Source of the DNA: an uncultured Collinsella sp.
GTDB taxonomy: Bacteria; Actinomycetota; Coriobacteriia; Coriobacteriales; Coriobacteriaceae
Direction of reading: 5' to 3'
NCBI GenBank assembly: GCA_900768265.1
Contig: CAAGCF010000018.1
Coordinates: forward strand, 1 to 29,611
DNA: 29,611 bases
Below, piece by piece: positions 8,172 through 15,405 of the stretch; position 1 is the first letter of the stretch, and each line of letters begins with the position of its first letter. The position numbers and the translations under genes are program-made. Under the pieces are notes generated by a model. That model was not told the origin of the DNA. It made no database searches and saw only the letters and a list, made by a program, of their open reading frames with translations.

Positions 8172-8978
8172 GTGAAGAGACATTTGAATGTGTTGGGATG
8201 CCTGCAAGGTGCCGGCATCCTACCGTTTGCGGACGAATTGCTGCCGTTTGCCGAGCGGGCGGCGCACGAGGCGCTTGAGGCATTGTCGCCCACGCGGTGC
8301 GCCGGCTGCGAGCGCTCCGGCGTGCTTATTTGCCAAGACTGCTTGGCGGCGCTTGCGCTCATCGACCCGCGGCATAGCTGCACTCGATGCGGCGCCCCGT
8401 TTGGAGACTTGCTGTGTACCGAGTGCTCGGTCGAGGGTTCGTCCTCGGCGATGGCCGAAGCGCTCGACCGGTGCCTCGCATGTGCCGTTTACACGCATCC
8501 GCTGCCGCGGATCATTAAAGCGTACAAAGACGCGGGCGAGCGACGCCTGGCGCCGTATCTGGCAGAGCTGCTATACGACACCGCCTTACATGCCCAGGTC
8601 GCGGCGCCCGAACGCTTAAGCGGCGTGTTGTCCGGCGCCGATGCAGTGGTGTTTGTGCCCGCGACGGCGGCGGCGTTTCGGCGACGCGGCTTCGATCATA
8701 TGGAAGCCATCGCGCGCCCATTTTGCGAGCTGTCGGGTGTTCCGCTGCTCGATGCCCTCGTTAAGTACGGCCATGGTGACCAGCGTGAACTCGGCCGTGA
8801 AGAACGCCGTGAACGCGCCCGAGGCATGTACGAGACCGTTGAGGATGTGCGGGGCCGCCGCCTGCTGCTTATCGACGACGTTATCACCACGGGTGCGACG
8901 ATGGCGGCGGCTTCGGCGGAACTCAAGCGCGCCGGTGCCGCGGCCGTTGATGGCCTCGCTATCGCACGCGTTTGGTAG
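8172..8978 (+). CDS. comF: ComF-family phosphoribosyltransferase-like protein
   Basis: A 268-aa ComF-family protein. ComF proteins are needed for natural transformation in several bacteria, acting on DNA after uptake. The N-terminal half has Cys pairs typical of the family zinc module (RCAGCERSG, ICQDC, SCTRCGAPFG, LCTECS). The C-terminal half has the phosphoribosyltransferase PRPP loop LLIDDVITTGATM (about residues 235-247) and the RRRGFDHMEAIA segment. The start is GTG 8172 with AGGGAGGG 7 bases upstream, buried in a hairpin. No other competence gene is in the window, so a transformation role here is inferred only from the family. Confidence 0.88.
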   Translation: MKRHLNVLGCLQGAGILPFADELLPFAERAAHEALEALSPTRCAGCERSGVLICQDCLAALALIDPRHSCTRCGAPFGDLLCTECSVEGSSSAMAEALDRCLACAVYTHPLPRIIKAYKDAGERRLAPYLAELLYDTALHAQVAAPERLSGVLSGADAVVFVPATAAAFRRRGFDHMEAIARPFCELSGVPLLDALVKYGHGDQRELGREERRERARGMYETVEDVRGRRLLLIDDVITTGATMAAASAELKRAGAAAVDGLAIARVW

Positions 8979-8989
8979 GGGTGATTCAT

Positions 8990-10099
8990 GTGGCGGTAAC
9001 AATCAGACAGTGCAACAAACCGACAAAAGAGCAGCTAGCGGCTTCAGTGATCCTGACGGGTGCCTCGGCGTTGCGTATGATTCGAGCCGAGCGTCGGCAG
9101 ATGGGCTGCATCGGCTGGAAGGACCTTGAGCCCGAGGATGAGCGCCGCGTGCTGTGTACGTCATCGCCTTCGACCGAGGATATCTACCTTCCCGACCTGG
9201 TGCGAATTGGAGCTAAAAGCGGCGAGGTGCAAGAAGATCTGTGCTTGCTGGTGGGATCTGCGGCGCAGCGCCGCCGCATGCCTGGCGTGGGCTGGTCCGT
9301 GTGTTCCGGGTTGCCTGCCGGCTCGATTCTAGAGGTGGAACCGGGGGTGTACAGCCTATCTCCCGAGGCCCTTTGTGTTGCCGTCGCCCGCGAGGTCGGC
9401 TGTATCCAGGCGTTTGCCCTGGCCCAGGAACTGTGTTCCAAGATTTCACTGAGCGATCGCGGGAAGTATCTGCCTCCTTACACCTCGCCTGTTTCGAATA
9501 GACTTGCAAAAGACAAGGACCAACCGGCAGACGTGGGCTACTTTGAAGTCGAGCCGGTGCTGACGCCTGATCGACTGGCAGATTACCTTGCGGCATGCAA
9601 GGGGAATGTGGCCAAACGGCTGCTACACCTGTGTCCCTACCTGTCGGAAAACCTGCGCTCGCCCATGGAGTGCATCATGCTCACTCTGTTTTCGCTTCCG
9701 TTTTCCTATGGCGGATTTGCCTGCGGTCCCTTTAAGACCGACTACAAGATCGAGTTCGATGACCGCGCGCAGGCAATCTCGGGGATGCCGCATGCCGTTT
9801 GCGATGCATATCAGGAAGCAGCCCGGTTTGACCTTGAATACAACGGCGAGCTGGGCCATTCCTCCCGGAGGGGACATATCCATGATGAAAAACGCAACAC
9901 GGGCTTGATTACTATGGGAATCGAAGTCGCGACGGTCAACAACGAAATGCTCTGCGACATGGAAGCGATGGAAGCGCTCGCATGGCGCATCCACCAGCGC
10001 ATGGGTAAGCGATATCAGAATCGCGTAGAGGCTCGTCGAAAGAGGCAAGATGCTCTGCTGAATACGCTCCGAGCGTGCTTTGGGCTCAAGCCGGCGTAA
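8990..10099 (+). CDS. Uncharacterised protein with PD-(D/E)XK nuclease-like C-terminus
   Basis: A 369-aa protein that I cannot name. The C-terminal part (from about residue 281) reads FDLEYNGELGH...HDEKRNTGLITMGIEVATVNNEM. This D-x-E-Y-x-G...H...D-x-x-R...L...G-(I/V)-x-V pattern is like Vsr/DUF559-type endonuclease-fold domains that Coriobacteriia carry in many orphan proteins. The first 200 residues have no motif I recognise. The start is uncertain: TTG 8972 overlaps comF, but GTG 8990 has AGGGG 8 bases upstream and is preferred. It follows comF by 11 bases, so they may be co-transcribed. Cys content is fairly high. A DNA-cleaving or defence-like role is possible but unproven; catalytic residues may be degenerate (no clear E-x-K). 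Confidence 0.7.
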   Translation: MAVTIRQCNKPTKEQLAASVILTGASALRMIRAERRQMGCIGWKDLEPEDERRVLCTSSPSTEDIYLPDLVRIGAKSGEVQEDLCLLVGSAAQRRRMPGVGWSVCSGLPAGSILEVEPGVYSLSPEALCVAVAREVGCIQAFALAQELCSKISLSDRGKYLPPYTSPVSNRLAKDKDQPADVGYFEVEPVLTPDRLADYLAACKGNVAKRLLHLCPYLSENLRSPMECIMLTLFSLPFSYGGFACGPFKTDYKIEFDDRAQAISGMPHAVCDAYQEAARFDLEYNGELGHSSRRGHIHDEKRNTGLITMGIEVATVNNEMLCDMEAMEALAWRIHQRMGKRYQNRVEARRKRQDALLNTLRACFGLKPA

Positions 10100-10134
10100 A
10101 ACTATGGCTTTATAGGGGGTCTGTTTATATGCGC

Positions 10135-10351
10135 TGTGCAAAAAACGGCAAATATGAGTACTGTTATTAAACTAGTGGCAGCAAAAACAAAGAAACTTGG
10201 GCCGAAAATCTGGATTCATTGAATAGATAATAAACGAATGTGGAATATCTTGGCGCCAAGCAGGCTGTGCGGAACTCAAAAAGGGCTCGTGGGGCGGAAA
10301 AACGCTGCTACTAAATTTGTAGCAGTACTCATATTTGCCGTTTTTTGCACA
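10135..10351. repeat. MITE-like element with long terminal inverted repeats
   Basis: Bases 10135-10163 and 10323-10351 are perfect reverse complements (29 bp). Pairing continues inwards with mismatches to about 10185 and 10301, giving imperfect arms of about 51 bp around a centre of about 115 bp. The right arm also holds a small hairpin, CTGCTAC/GTAGCAG (10305-10311 with 10319-10325). The stretch is AT-richer than its surroundings and contains only short unconvincing ORFs, the longest being 61 codons on the minus strand. No clear target-site duplication is visible. A non-autonomous mobile element or a large structured RNA are both possible. Confidence 0.7.
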
Positions 10352-10352
10352 C

Positions 10353-10400
10353 GGCACCCTGAGACGGGTGCCCCGGAGCTCCCCGTAGGGGAGCTCCGGG
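10353..10400. repeat. Tandem GC-rich hairpins beside the inverted-repeat element
   Basis: Two stems stand back to back: GGCACCC/GGGTGCC (10353-10359 with 10366-10372), and a 13-bp perfect stem CCCGGAGCTCCCC (10372-10384 with 10388-10400) around a 3-nt loop. There is no T run after either, so simple intrinsic termination is not supported on the plus strand. Confidence 0.55.
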
Positions 10401-10472
10401 CTTCATGGGGGCACGAATGGTCCGCTCCGACCTGCAAAATCTGTGCTCACGGTGCGAATGACGTCCCTAACC

Positions 10473-10501
10473 TTAAACTTTAGCTTGAACTTAGCTATAA
10501 T
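10473..10501 (+). promoter_or_regulatory. Strong sigma-70-type promoter
   Basis: TTAAAC (10473-10478), a 17-bp spacer and a perfect TATAAT (10496-10501). The predicted start is near 10508, just before the 5' strand of the long-range helix of the candidate RNA. The next good start codon is 325 bases on. Confidence 0.7.
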
Positions 10502-10507
10502 GCGCTA

Positions 10508-10824
10508 CGTTCCTGCCAGGCTGTGGTTGCGGACGGACGAAATGTCCATCCTAGTCCAAGACAGACGCGGTCAAAGGGATCCACGTAAGCGACCGCGTGC
10601 GCGCGGCGCGATCATGGCGCGTCCTAGATGTAAGCCGCACCGTCCGTTCTACTTTCTTTGGGGCAATACCGCCTCGCGGGCGAGCGGGCCAGTCGTGAAG
10701 GTGGCTACGGCTTCCCGAGCAAACACCCCGGTGCGCAAGTGTGGGGTCAAATACCAGGTCAGCTGGTGGGAACAACCCGTTATTCCGCGCAACGCACGGA
10801 TTGTATACGACACAGAAGGCAGGG
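10508..10824 (+). ncRNA. Candidate structured RNA or long structured leader
   Basis: The segment between the promoter and the binding-protein gene has paired ends: CCTGCC (10512-10517) with GGCAGG (10818-10823), CTGTG (10521-10525) with CACAG (10811-10815), and GTTGCG (10526-10531) with CGCAAC (10788-10793). Internal helices include GGACGGAC/GTCCATCC (10531-10538 with 10544-10551, one mismatch) and a perfect 8-bp ACGCGGTC/GACCGCGT (10565-10572 with 10591-10598). The plus-strand frame that joins the downstream gene gives an Arg-rich, non-protein-like translation. I looked for RNase P, tmRNA, SRP and T-box signatures and found none. It could be a standalone RNA or a riboswitch-like leader. Its 3' strand includes the GGCAGGG that would serve the ATG at 10833. 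Pairing was found by eye, not by folding software. Confidence 0.45.
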
Positions 10825-10832
10825 TAGTGGAC

Positions 10833-11843
10833 ATGGTGAGGGGCAGCTTGATGCACGCGGCTCGGTTGGGTGCTGGGACCGCGGCGGTCATTGCCGTATT
10901 GGGCTTGAGCGGATGCGCGTTCAATCCACTGTCCACGTTCACGACACCCACGATTGACCAGATCGAGCGCGAGACCGTCACGCCGGCGGTGTCGGACGAC
11001 GCCGTGGTCACTCCCGGTACCCTGACGGTTGCCCTCGATACCTCCGATGCTCCGCAGGCCATGCAGGGCGCCGATGGTAATCTCACGGGCTACGCGGTCG
11101 ACGCTGCCCGCGCCCTTGCAAGCCGTATGGGCCTTAAAGTTGCCTTCGTCGATGCGTCTTCTGCCGATTCCGCGCTTGGCGACAAAAAGGCCGACATTTT
11201 CATTGGCGACATCAATTCCACGGATGGTGACATCAGCACGCTTGGTACTTGCCTGTACGACGCTGCGGCAGTGTTCGGAAAGACGAGCGACGGCGAGTCG
11301 CTGAGCGTTTCCACCGAAACGCTTAACACCGCTACCCTGGGCGTTCAGACCTCCTCGGCCTCGCAGGAAGCGCTCGCCAAGCAGAGCATCACGGCCAACC
11401 AAAAGACCTTCTCCAACGTCAACGAGTGCTTTGAGGCGCTCGAGTCCGGCGAGGTCGACTACGTGATTTGCGACTCCACGGCAGGCGGCTACCTTGCGCG
11501 CCTGATAAGCCAGATCTCTTACGTCGGCGCGCTCGAGACGCCCTCGACGCTTGGCGTCGCGGGCCTCGCGGCCAACGACGAGCTATGCCGTGCCGTGAGC
11601 GATGCCCTCGACGGTATCACGGCCGATGGCACGCTCGAGGCGGTCCACTCCGTCTGGTACGGCACGATGCCCTATGACCTTACCACCAAGATAGTCTCGG
11701 GCGCCGACGTGCAGCCGACCGACACCGGATCCAGCGAGTCCGCATCCTCCGATTCGAGCAGCGAGGGTGCATCCTCCGAGGATAAATCGTCCAGCCAGGA
11801 GGGCACCATCACCGACGACAACATTAACAAGCTCAATAGCTAG
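10833..11843 (+). CDS. Family 3 solute-binding lipoprotein (amino-acid ABC type)
   Basis: A predicted extracytoplasmic lipoprotein, 336 aa. Signal peptide with lipobox GLSGC (Cys28 from ATG 10833). The middle part has the SBP_bac_3 pattern of amino-acid binding proteins: TPGTLTVALDTSDAPQA, LTGYAVDAARALASRMGLKVAFV, ADIFIGDI, and LGVQTSSASQEAL...VDYVICDSTAGGYL. The last 45 or so residues are a Ser/Asp/Glu-rich tail. No permease or ATPase genes adjoin it, so its transporter partner is elsewhere or it acts alone. ATG 10833 has GGCAGGG upstream; ATG 10851 has an equally good GGTGAGGGG 7 bases upstream and also gives a workable signal peptide. The frame stays open back to 10443, but that part is the structured leader. 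Confidence 0.82.
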   Translation: MVRGSLMHAARLGAGTAAVIAVLGLSGCAFNPLSTFTTPTIDQIERETVTPAVSDDAVVTPGTLTVALDTSDAPQAMQGADGNLTGYAVDAARALASRMGLKVAFVDASSADSALGDKKADIFIGDINSTDGDISTLGTCLYDAAAVFGKTSDGESLSVSTETLNTATLGVQTSSASQEALAKQSITANQKTFSNVNECFEALESGEVDYVICDSTAGGYLARLISQISYVGALETPSTLGVAGLAANDELCRAVSDALDGITADGTLEAVHSVWYGTMPYDLTTKIVSGADVQPTDTGSSESASSDSSSEGASSEDKSSSQEGTITDDNINKLNS

Positions 11844-11857
11844 TTATTGCTAGGGGT

Positions 11858-11943
11858 GGCGTCTCCTATTCGCTAGGAGGGACGCCTCTTCACGGTTTCA
11901 ACATGCATTGCCGGGCTCTCCAAACAGGGGAACCCGGCTTTTT
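11858..11943 (+). terminator. Tandem hairpins and terminator after the binding-protein gene
   Basis: First hairpin: GGCGTC/GACGCC (11858-11863 with 11881-11886) plus TCCTA/TAGGA inside, with no T run. Second hairpin: GCCGGG/CCCGGC (11910-11915 with 11933-11938), with further pairs inside, followed by TTTTT (11939-11943). The second is a standard intrinsic terminator. Confidence 0.8.
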
Positions 11944-12160
11944 CGTTTCCATAAAACCAGCAGGTCAAAGCAAATTTTTGAGACCAAATACACAGTCGTC
12001 GTCGCCTTCCCATAGCGCACTTTGCCACAGAAAAGTGCGAGACTTCGGTATGCGGTATCAAGCAATCGTTATTCGGGTCTTTGGGAATCCGCGTGATTAA
12101 ATGCACGGCAATGGGTACATAGCCAGTACAGTAAGTCCCCGAGGCAGATTGGAGCCACGT
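11944..12160 (+). other. hpf upstream region, no gene, possible structured leader
   Basis: This stretch of 217 bases separates the terminator from hpf and holds no convincing gene. An 8-bp perfect hairpin CGCACTTT/AAAGTGCG (12016-12023 with 12032-12039) and a smaller CGTG/CACG hairpin (near 12091-12106) are visible. No confident -35/-10 pair was found. A structured RNA class called raiA is known upstream of raiA/hpf genes in Actinobacteria and Firmicutes; I cannot confirm that this is one. Confidence 0.35.
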
Positions 12161-12745
12161 ATGGATATCAAGGTTTCTGGACGCAAGACGACGGTAACCG
12201 ATGCTCTGCGTGCGCATGTGGATGAGAAGATCGGCGAGGCGCTCAAGGTTTTCGATATCGAGCCCATGACGGTCGACGTTGTACTTCGTTATGAGAAGAA
12301 CCCCTCGAACCCCAACCCGGCAATCGTCGAGGTTACGGTTCGTGCCCGCGGTTCGGTGATTCGCGTTGCCGAGCACGGTGCGGATATGTATGCTGCCATC
12401 GACCTCTCTGCCGATAAGGTCACCCGCCAGCTGCGCAAGTTCAAGACCAAGGTCGTGGACAACCGCCAGGGCGGTGCCAGCGCAGCGGATGTCGCACCGG
12501 TCGAGCGCGTCGAGGATCTGGCCGACCTGCTGCTGCCCGAGGAGGAGGACGACCTGCTCGTCCGCGAGAAGGTCATCGATGTCACCCCGATGACTGAGGA
12601 GCAGGCGCTGGTGCAGACCGATCTGCTCGGCCACGACTTCTACGTGTTCGAGAACGCGACGACCGGCCTCATCAATGTGGTGTATCACCGTAAGAATGGT
12701 GGATATGGCATCATCAAGCCCCGTATCGAAACACTTGACGAGTAA
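12161..12745 (+). CDS. hpf: Ribosome hibernation promoting factor, long form
   Basis: Long HPF/RaiA-family protein, 194 aa. It binds the small subunit and pairs 70S ribosomes into inactive 100S dimers in stationary phase or stress. Seen: the N-terminal S30AE domain (MDIKVSGRKTTVTDALRAHV to about residue 105, with the basic RQLRKFKTK segment), an acidic linker (LLLPEEEDDLLV), and the C-terminal dimerisation domain (MTEEQALVQTDLLGHDFYVF...GYGIIKP, about 143-190). Start ATG 12161 is preceded by GGAG; the open frame runs back to 12101 but that part does not resemble the family. It lies alone between two terminators. Confidence 0.95.
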   Translation: MDIKVSGRKTTVTDALRAHVDEKIGEALKVFDIEPMTVDVVLRYEKNPSNPNPAIVEVTVRARGSVIRVAEHGADMYAAIDLSADKVTRQLRKFKTKVVDNRQGGASAADVAPVERVEDLADLLLPEEEDDLLVREKVIDVTPMTEEQALVQTDLLGHDFYVFENATTGLINVVYHRKNGGYGIIKPRIETLDE

Positions 12746-12775
12746 AATACGTTAACTTGCATGAGTTAACGGTTG

Positions 12776-12806
12776 GCGGCCATCCCATGCGGGTGGCCGC
12801 TTTTTT
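12776..12806 (+). terminator. Terminator of hpf
   Basis: GCGGCCA/TGGCCGC (12776-12782 with 12794-12800), with inner pairs, followed by six Ts (12801-12806). A second palindrome, GTTAACT...AGTTAAC (12751-12770), lies just before it. The T run ends only 5 bases before the degV ribosome binding site. Confidence 0.9.
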
Positions 12807-12824
12807 ACGTAAGGAGTCGCTTTG

Positions 12825-13778
12825 ATGGACAAGACTGCATCTACCGGCCATTCAGACCGCTGCCGCATCGTCGTCGATACCTGCTGCGACTTTAGCCCCG
12901 AGGTCGCCGCGAACCTCGATGTCGATATCTTGGGCTTCCCCTTTATCATCGATGGCGAGGAACGCACGGACGATATCTGGTCGAGCATCAGCCCTAAGGA
13001 GTTCTACGACCGCATGCGCGCCGGCGCTCGCGTGTCCACTTCCGCCGTGTCGCTCGGTCGCTATATCGAGTTCTTCACCGAGTGCGCCAAAGAGGGCACG
13101 CCTACGGTCTACCTGTGCTTTACCTCGGCGCTGTCGTCGAGCTACAACTCCGCGTGCCAGGCGGCGGACGCCGTACGCGCCGAGTATCCCGATTTTGAGC
13201 TGTACGTGGTCGACAACGCTCTGCCCTGTGCGACCGGCGAGCTCTTGGCGCTCGAGGCCGTGCGTCAGCGCTCGGCGGGGCTGACCGCCAAGCAGCTGGT
13301 CGACTGGGCAAACGAGGCCAAGACCTATGTCCACGGTTACTTTACGCTCGAGAGCTTTGACGCGCTGGCTGCCGGCGGCCGCATTCCGCCCGCGGCGGCA
13401 CAGCTCACGGCAAAGCTCGACGTCAAACCCGAGCTGTCCTACGACCTGGCCGGCTCGCTGTCGCTGATCGGCGTCAACCGCGGTCGCAAGAAGGCGCTCA
13501 AGTCCATTCTCAAGTCGTTCCGCGAGAACTATGTGCCCGATCGCACCATGCCCATCGCCATTATGACGGCCGATGCCGAGAAGGACGGCGACTGGCTCGA
13601 AGCCGCCATCCGCAAGGAGGAGGGTTGCGCCGACGTCACGATCATTCGCAGCTCCGTGGGGCCCACCATCGGCTCGCACGTGGGCCCCGGCATGGTGGCC
13701 TGCGCGTTTTGGGGTAAGAACCGCGCCGACAAGGCGTCGCTTTCCGACCGCATCGCCCGCCGCGTACGCGGCCAGTAG
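12825..13778 (+). CDS. DegV family fatty-acid-binding protein
   Basis: DegV/FakB-type protein, 317 aa. Family members hold a fatty acid in a buried pocket, and FakB proteins present it to the kinase FakA for phosphorylation. Seen: IVVDTCCDFSPE at the N-terminus, STSAVSLGRY (the lipid-head contact motif, usually STSxPS), CFTSALSSSYNSA (usually SSxLSGTYxSA), and the C-terminal GPTIGSHVGPGMVACAFWG typical of DegV. ATG 12825 has AAGGAG 8 bases upstream; an in-frame TTG at 12822 is less likely. No fakA-like gene is in the window, so the partner is unknown. Confidence 0.92.
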   Translation: MDKTASTGHSDRCRIVVDTCCDFSPEVAANLDVDILGFPFIIDGEERTDDIWSSISPKEFYDRMRAGARVSTSAVSLGRYIEFFTECAKEGTPTVYLCFTSALSSSYNSACQAADAVRAEYPDFELYVVDNALPCATGELLALEAVRQRSAGLTAKQLVDWANEAKTYVHGYFTLESFDALAAGGRIPPAAAQLTAKLDVKPELSYDLAGSLSLIGVNRGRKKALKSILKSFRENYVPDRTMPIAIMTADAEKDGDWLEAAIRKEEGCADVTIIRSSVGPTIGSHVGPGMVACAFWGKNRADKASLSDRIARRVRGQ

Positions 13779-13876
13779 GTAAGTAGCGCGGCCGTAATCG
13801 ATCCCAACTCACTGCCCAAACGTTGGCACCGAGTATTCAACCTGGTAACAACACCCAACCCAAAAGGAAAGGTTTC

Positions 13877-14956
13877 ATGGCAAACAAGCTCTCCGTCGCA
13901 TTTATCGGCACCGGAATCATGGGTGCCCCCATTGCCGGCCACATCCTGGATGCCGGCTATCCCGTCACGGTCAACAACCGCACCAAGTCCAAGGCCGCCG
14001 CGCTTATCGAGCGCGGTGCCGCCTGGGCCGATACACCGGCCGACGCCGCGGCGAACGCCGATGTCGTCTTTACCATGGTGGGCTATCCCTCCGAGGTCGA
14101 GGAACTCTACCTGGCGGGCGACGGCCTGCTCGCGTGCACCAAGCCGGGCGCGGTGCTGATCGACCTCACCACGAGCTCGCCCGAGCTCGCCCGTGACATT
14201 GCCGAGGCCGCTCAGGTCTCCGGTCGCATGGCGTTTGACTGCCCCGTCACCGGCGGCGAGTCGGGCGCTCTCGCCGGCACGCTCACGGCTATCGTGGGCG
14301 CCACCGAGAACGACATCGCGCCGGTCCGCGATGTCCTTGCCACCTTTGCGGCCAACATCTGCTGCTTCGATGGCGCCGGCAAGGGCCAGGCTGCCAAGCT
14401 CGCCAACCAGGTGTCGCTGGGCGCCTGCATGGTCGGTATGGCAGACGCCATGGCATTTGCCGAGCTGAGCGGCCTTGACCTGGAGAAGACCCGCCAGATG
14501 ATCTTGGGCGGTACCGGCAAGTCCGGCGCCATGGAGAGCCTGGCTCCCAAGGCGCTCGACGGCGACTACAAGCCCGGCTTTATGGTCGAGCACTTCATTA
14601 AGGACCTGCGCCTGGCCCTTGCTTACGCCGACGACCGCGAGCTCGCGCTGCCCGGCGCCGACGTGGCCTTTACGCTCTACGACATGCTCGACGCTATCGG
14701 TGGTGCCAAGCTGGGCACCCAGGCCATCACGGTCCTCTATAAGGAGGAGGCCGATGCCATCGCCGCCGGTCTGGACTGGTCGCAGTATCGTCCCGAGGAG
14801 CATGGCGCTCACGAGGAAGGTTGCGGTTGCGGCGAGCACGGCGAGGACCATGAGTGCGGTTGTGGCCATCACCACGGCGAGGACCACGAGTGCTGCGGTG
14901 GCCACGGCCATGACGACGGCCGCGAGTGCTGCTGCGGCCACCATCACGGGGAGTAG
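13877..14956 (+). CDS. Beta-hydroxyacid dehydrogenase (HIBADH family) with His/Cys-rich tail
   Basis: NAD(P)-dependent 3-hydroxyisobutyrate dehydrogenase-family oxidoreductase, 359 aa. Rossmann loop FIGTGIMGAPIAGH (9-22), substrate motif DCPVTGGESGA near 121-131, catalytic Lys region GKGQAAKLANQ near 170-180. The normal enzyme fold accounts for about 290-300 residues. Residues 307-359 then form a tail with 13 His and 9 Cys in repeats such as CGCGHHHGEDHEC and CCCGHHHGE, like the metal-storing tails of UreE, HypB or SlyD. Physiological substrate unknown (tartronate semialdehyde, hydroxyisobutyrate and succinic semialdehyde reductases share the family). GGAAAGG precedes the ATG. It is 5 bases from the next gene and likely heads a four-gene unit. 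Confidence 0.9.
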   Translation: MANKLSVAFIGTGIMGAPIAGHILDAGYPVTVNNRTKSKAAALIERGAAWADTPADAAANADVVFTMVGYPSEVEELYLAGDGLLACTKPGAVLIDLTTSSPELARDIAEAAQVSGRMAFDCPVTGGESGALAGTLTAIVGATENDIAPVRDVLATFAANICCFDGAGKGQAAKLANQVSLGACMVGMADAMAFAELSGLDLEKTRQMILGGTGKSGAMESLAPKALDGDYKPGFMVEHFIKDLRLALAYADDRELALPGADVAFTLYDMLDAIGGAKLGTQAITVLYKEEADAIAAGLDWSQYRPEEHGAHEEGCGCGEHGEDHECGCGHHHGEDHECCGGHGHDDGRECCCGHHHGE

Positions 14957-14961
14957 CGCCT

Positions 14962-15390
14962 ATGAGCTGGACGTTCGTGGTGCTTGCGCTGGTGCTCTTT
15001 CTCTTTGCGATCTACATCGGCTTTTTGTGCGGCCAGTGGGCCTGCGAAAAGCGCGTGATCACCAAGCGCGACTACTGGATTGCCAACTTTGCGGGTGCGG
15101 CGGCAGTCGTCCTGCTGACCTGGGTGTTCTCGCTGTTCCCGCTGGTGCAGTTTGCGCCGATCGGCTGGCTCGGCGGCTTTATCGCAGGCCTTAAGATGAG
15201 CTTTGGCGAGTCCGTCGGTCCGTGGCGCAAGCACGACGAGGTCTTTAACGTCAACAAGGCTCATCGCGCCGCCGCCGACGCGGGCGACGCCGAGGAGCGC
15301 CGCCGCGCACGTCGCAATGGCGCGGCCGACCGACAGCTCATCTCGGTCACCGATGACAGCAAGGGTGCTGGCAAGCACGCTAAGAAATAG
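14962..15390 (+). CDS. Small two-helix membrane protein
   Basis: A 142-aa protein I do not recognise. Two clear membrane segments: residues about 4-24 (FVVLALVLFLFAIYIGFLCG) and about 44-64 (FAGAAAVVLLTWVFSLFPLV), with a third weakly hydrophobic stretch (IGWLGGFIAGL). The last 65 residues are charged and Arg/Ala-rich (AEERRRARRNG) and end in HAKK, so probably cytoplasmic. GGGGAG lies 8 bases before ATG 14962. It is packed between the His/Cys-tailed dehydrogenase and the HEAT-like gene, which argues for shared transcription but not for a function. Confidence 0.82.
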   Translation: MSWTFVVLALVLFLFAIYIGFLCGQWACEKRVITKRDYWIANFAGAAAVVLLTWVFSLFPLVQFAPIGWLGGFIAGLKMSFGESVGPWRKHDEVFNVNKAHRAAADAGDAEERRRARRNGAADRQLISVTDDSKGAGKHAKK

Positions 15391-15405
15391 TAAGAAGAGG
15401 TAACT

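Noticed and set aside
10508..10824. Known large RNAs (RNase P RNA, tmRNA, SRP RNA, T-box leader).
   Set aside because: The RNase P GAAAGTCC block, the tRNA-like CCA end of tmRNA, the SRP GGAAG loop region and the T-box GGTGGNACCGCG block were all looked for and not seen.
10443..10832. Long N-terminal extension of the solute-binding protein (open frame from 10443).
   Set aside because: The translation is Arg-rich and unlike protein. A normal lipoprotein signal peptide starts at 10833/10851, and the stretch shows extensive RNA pairing.
13529..14947. 472-codon minus-strand frame antisense to degV and the dehydrogenase gene.
   Set aside because: It is a shadow of two well-identified plus-strand genes.
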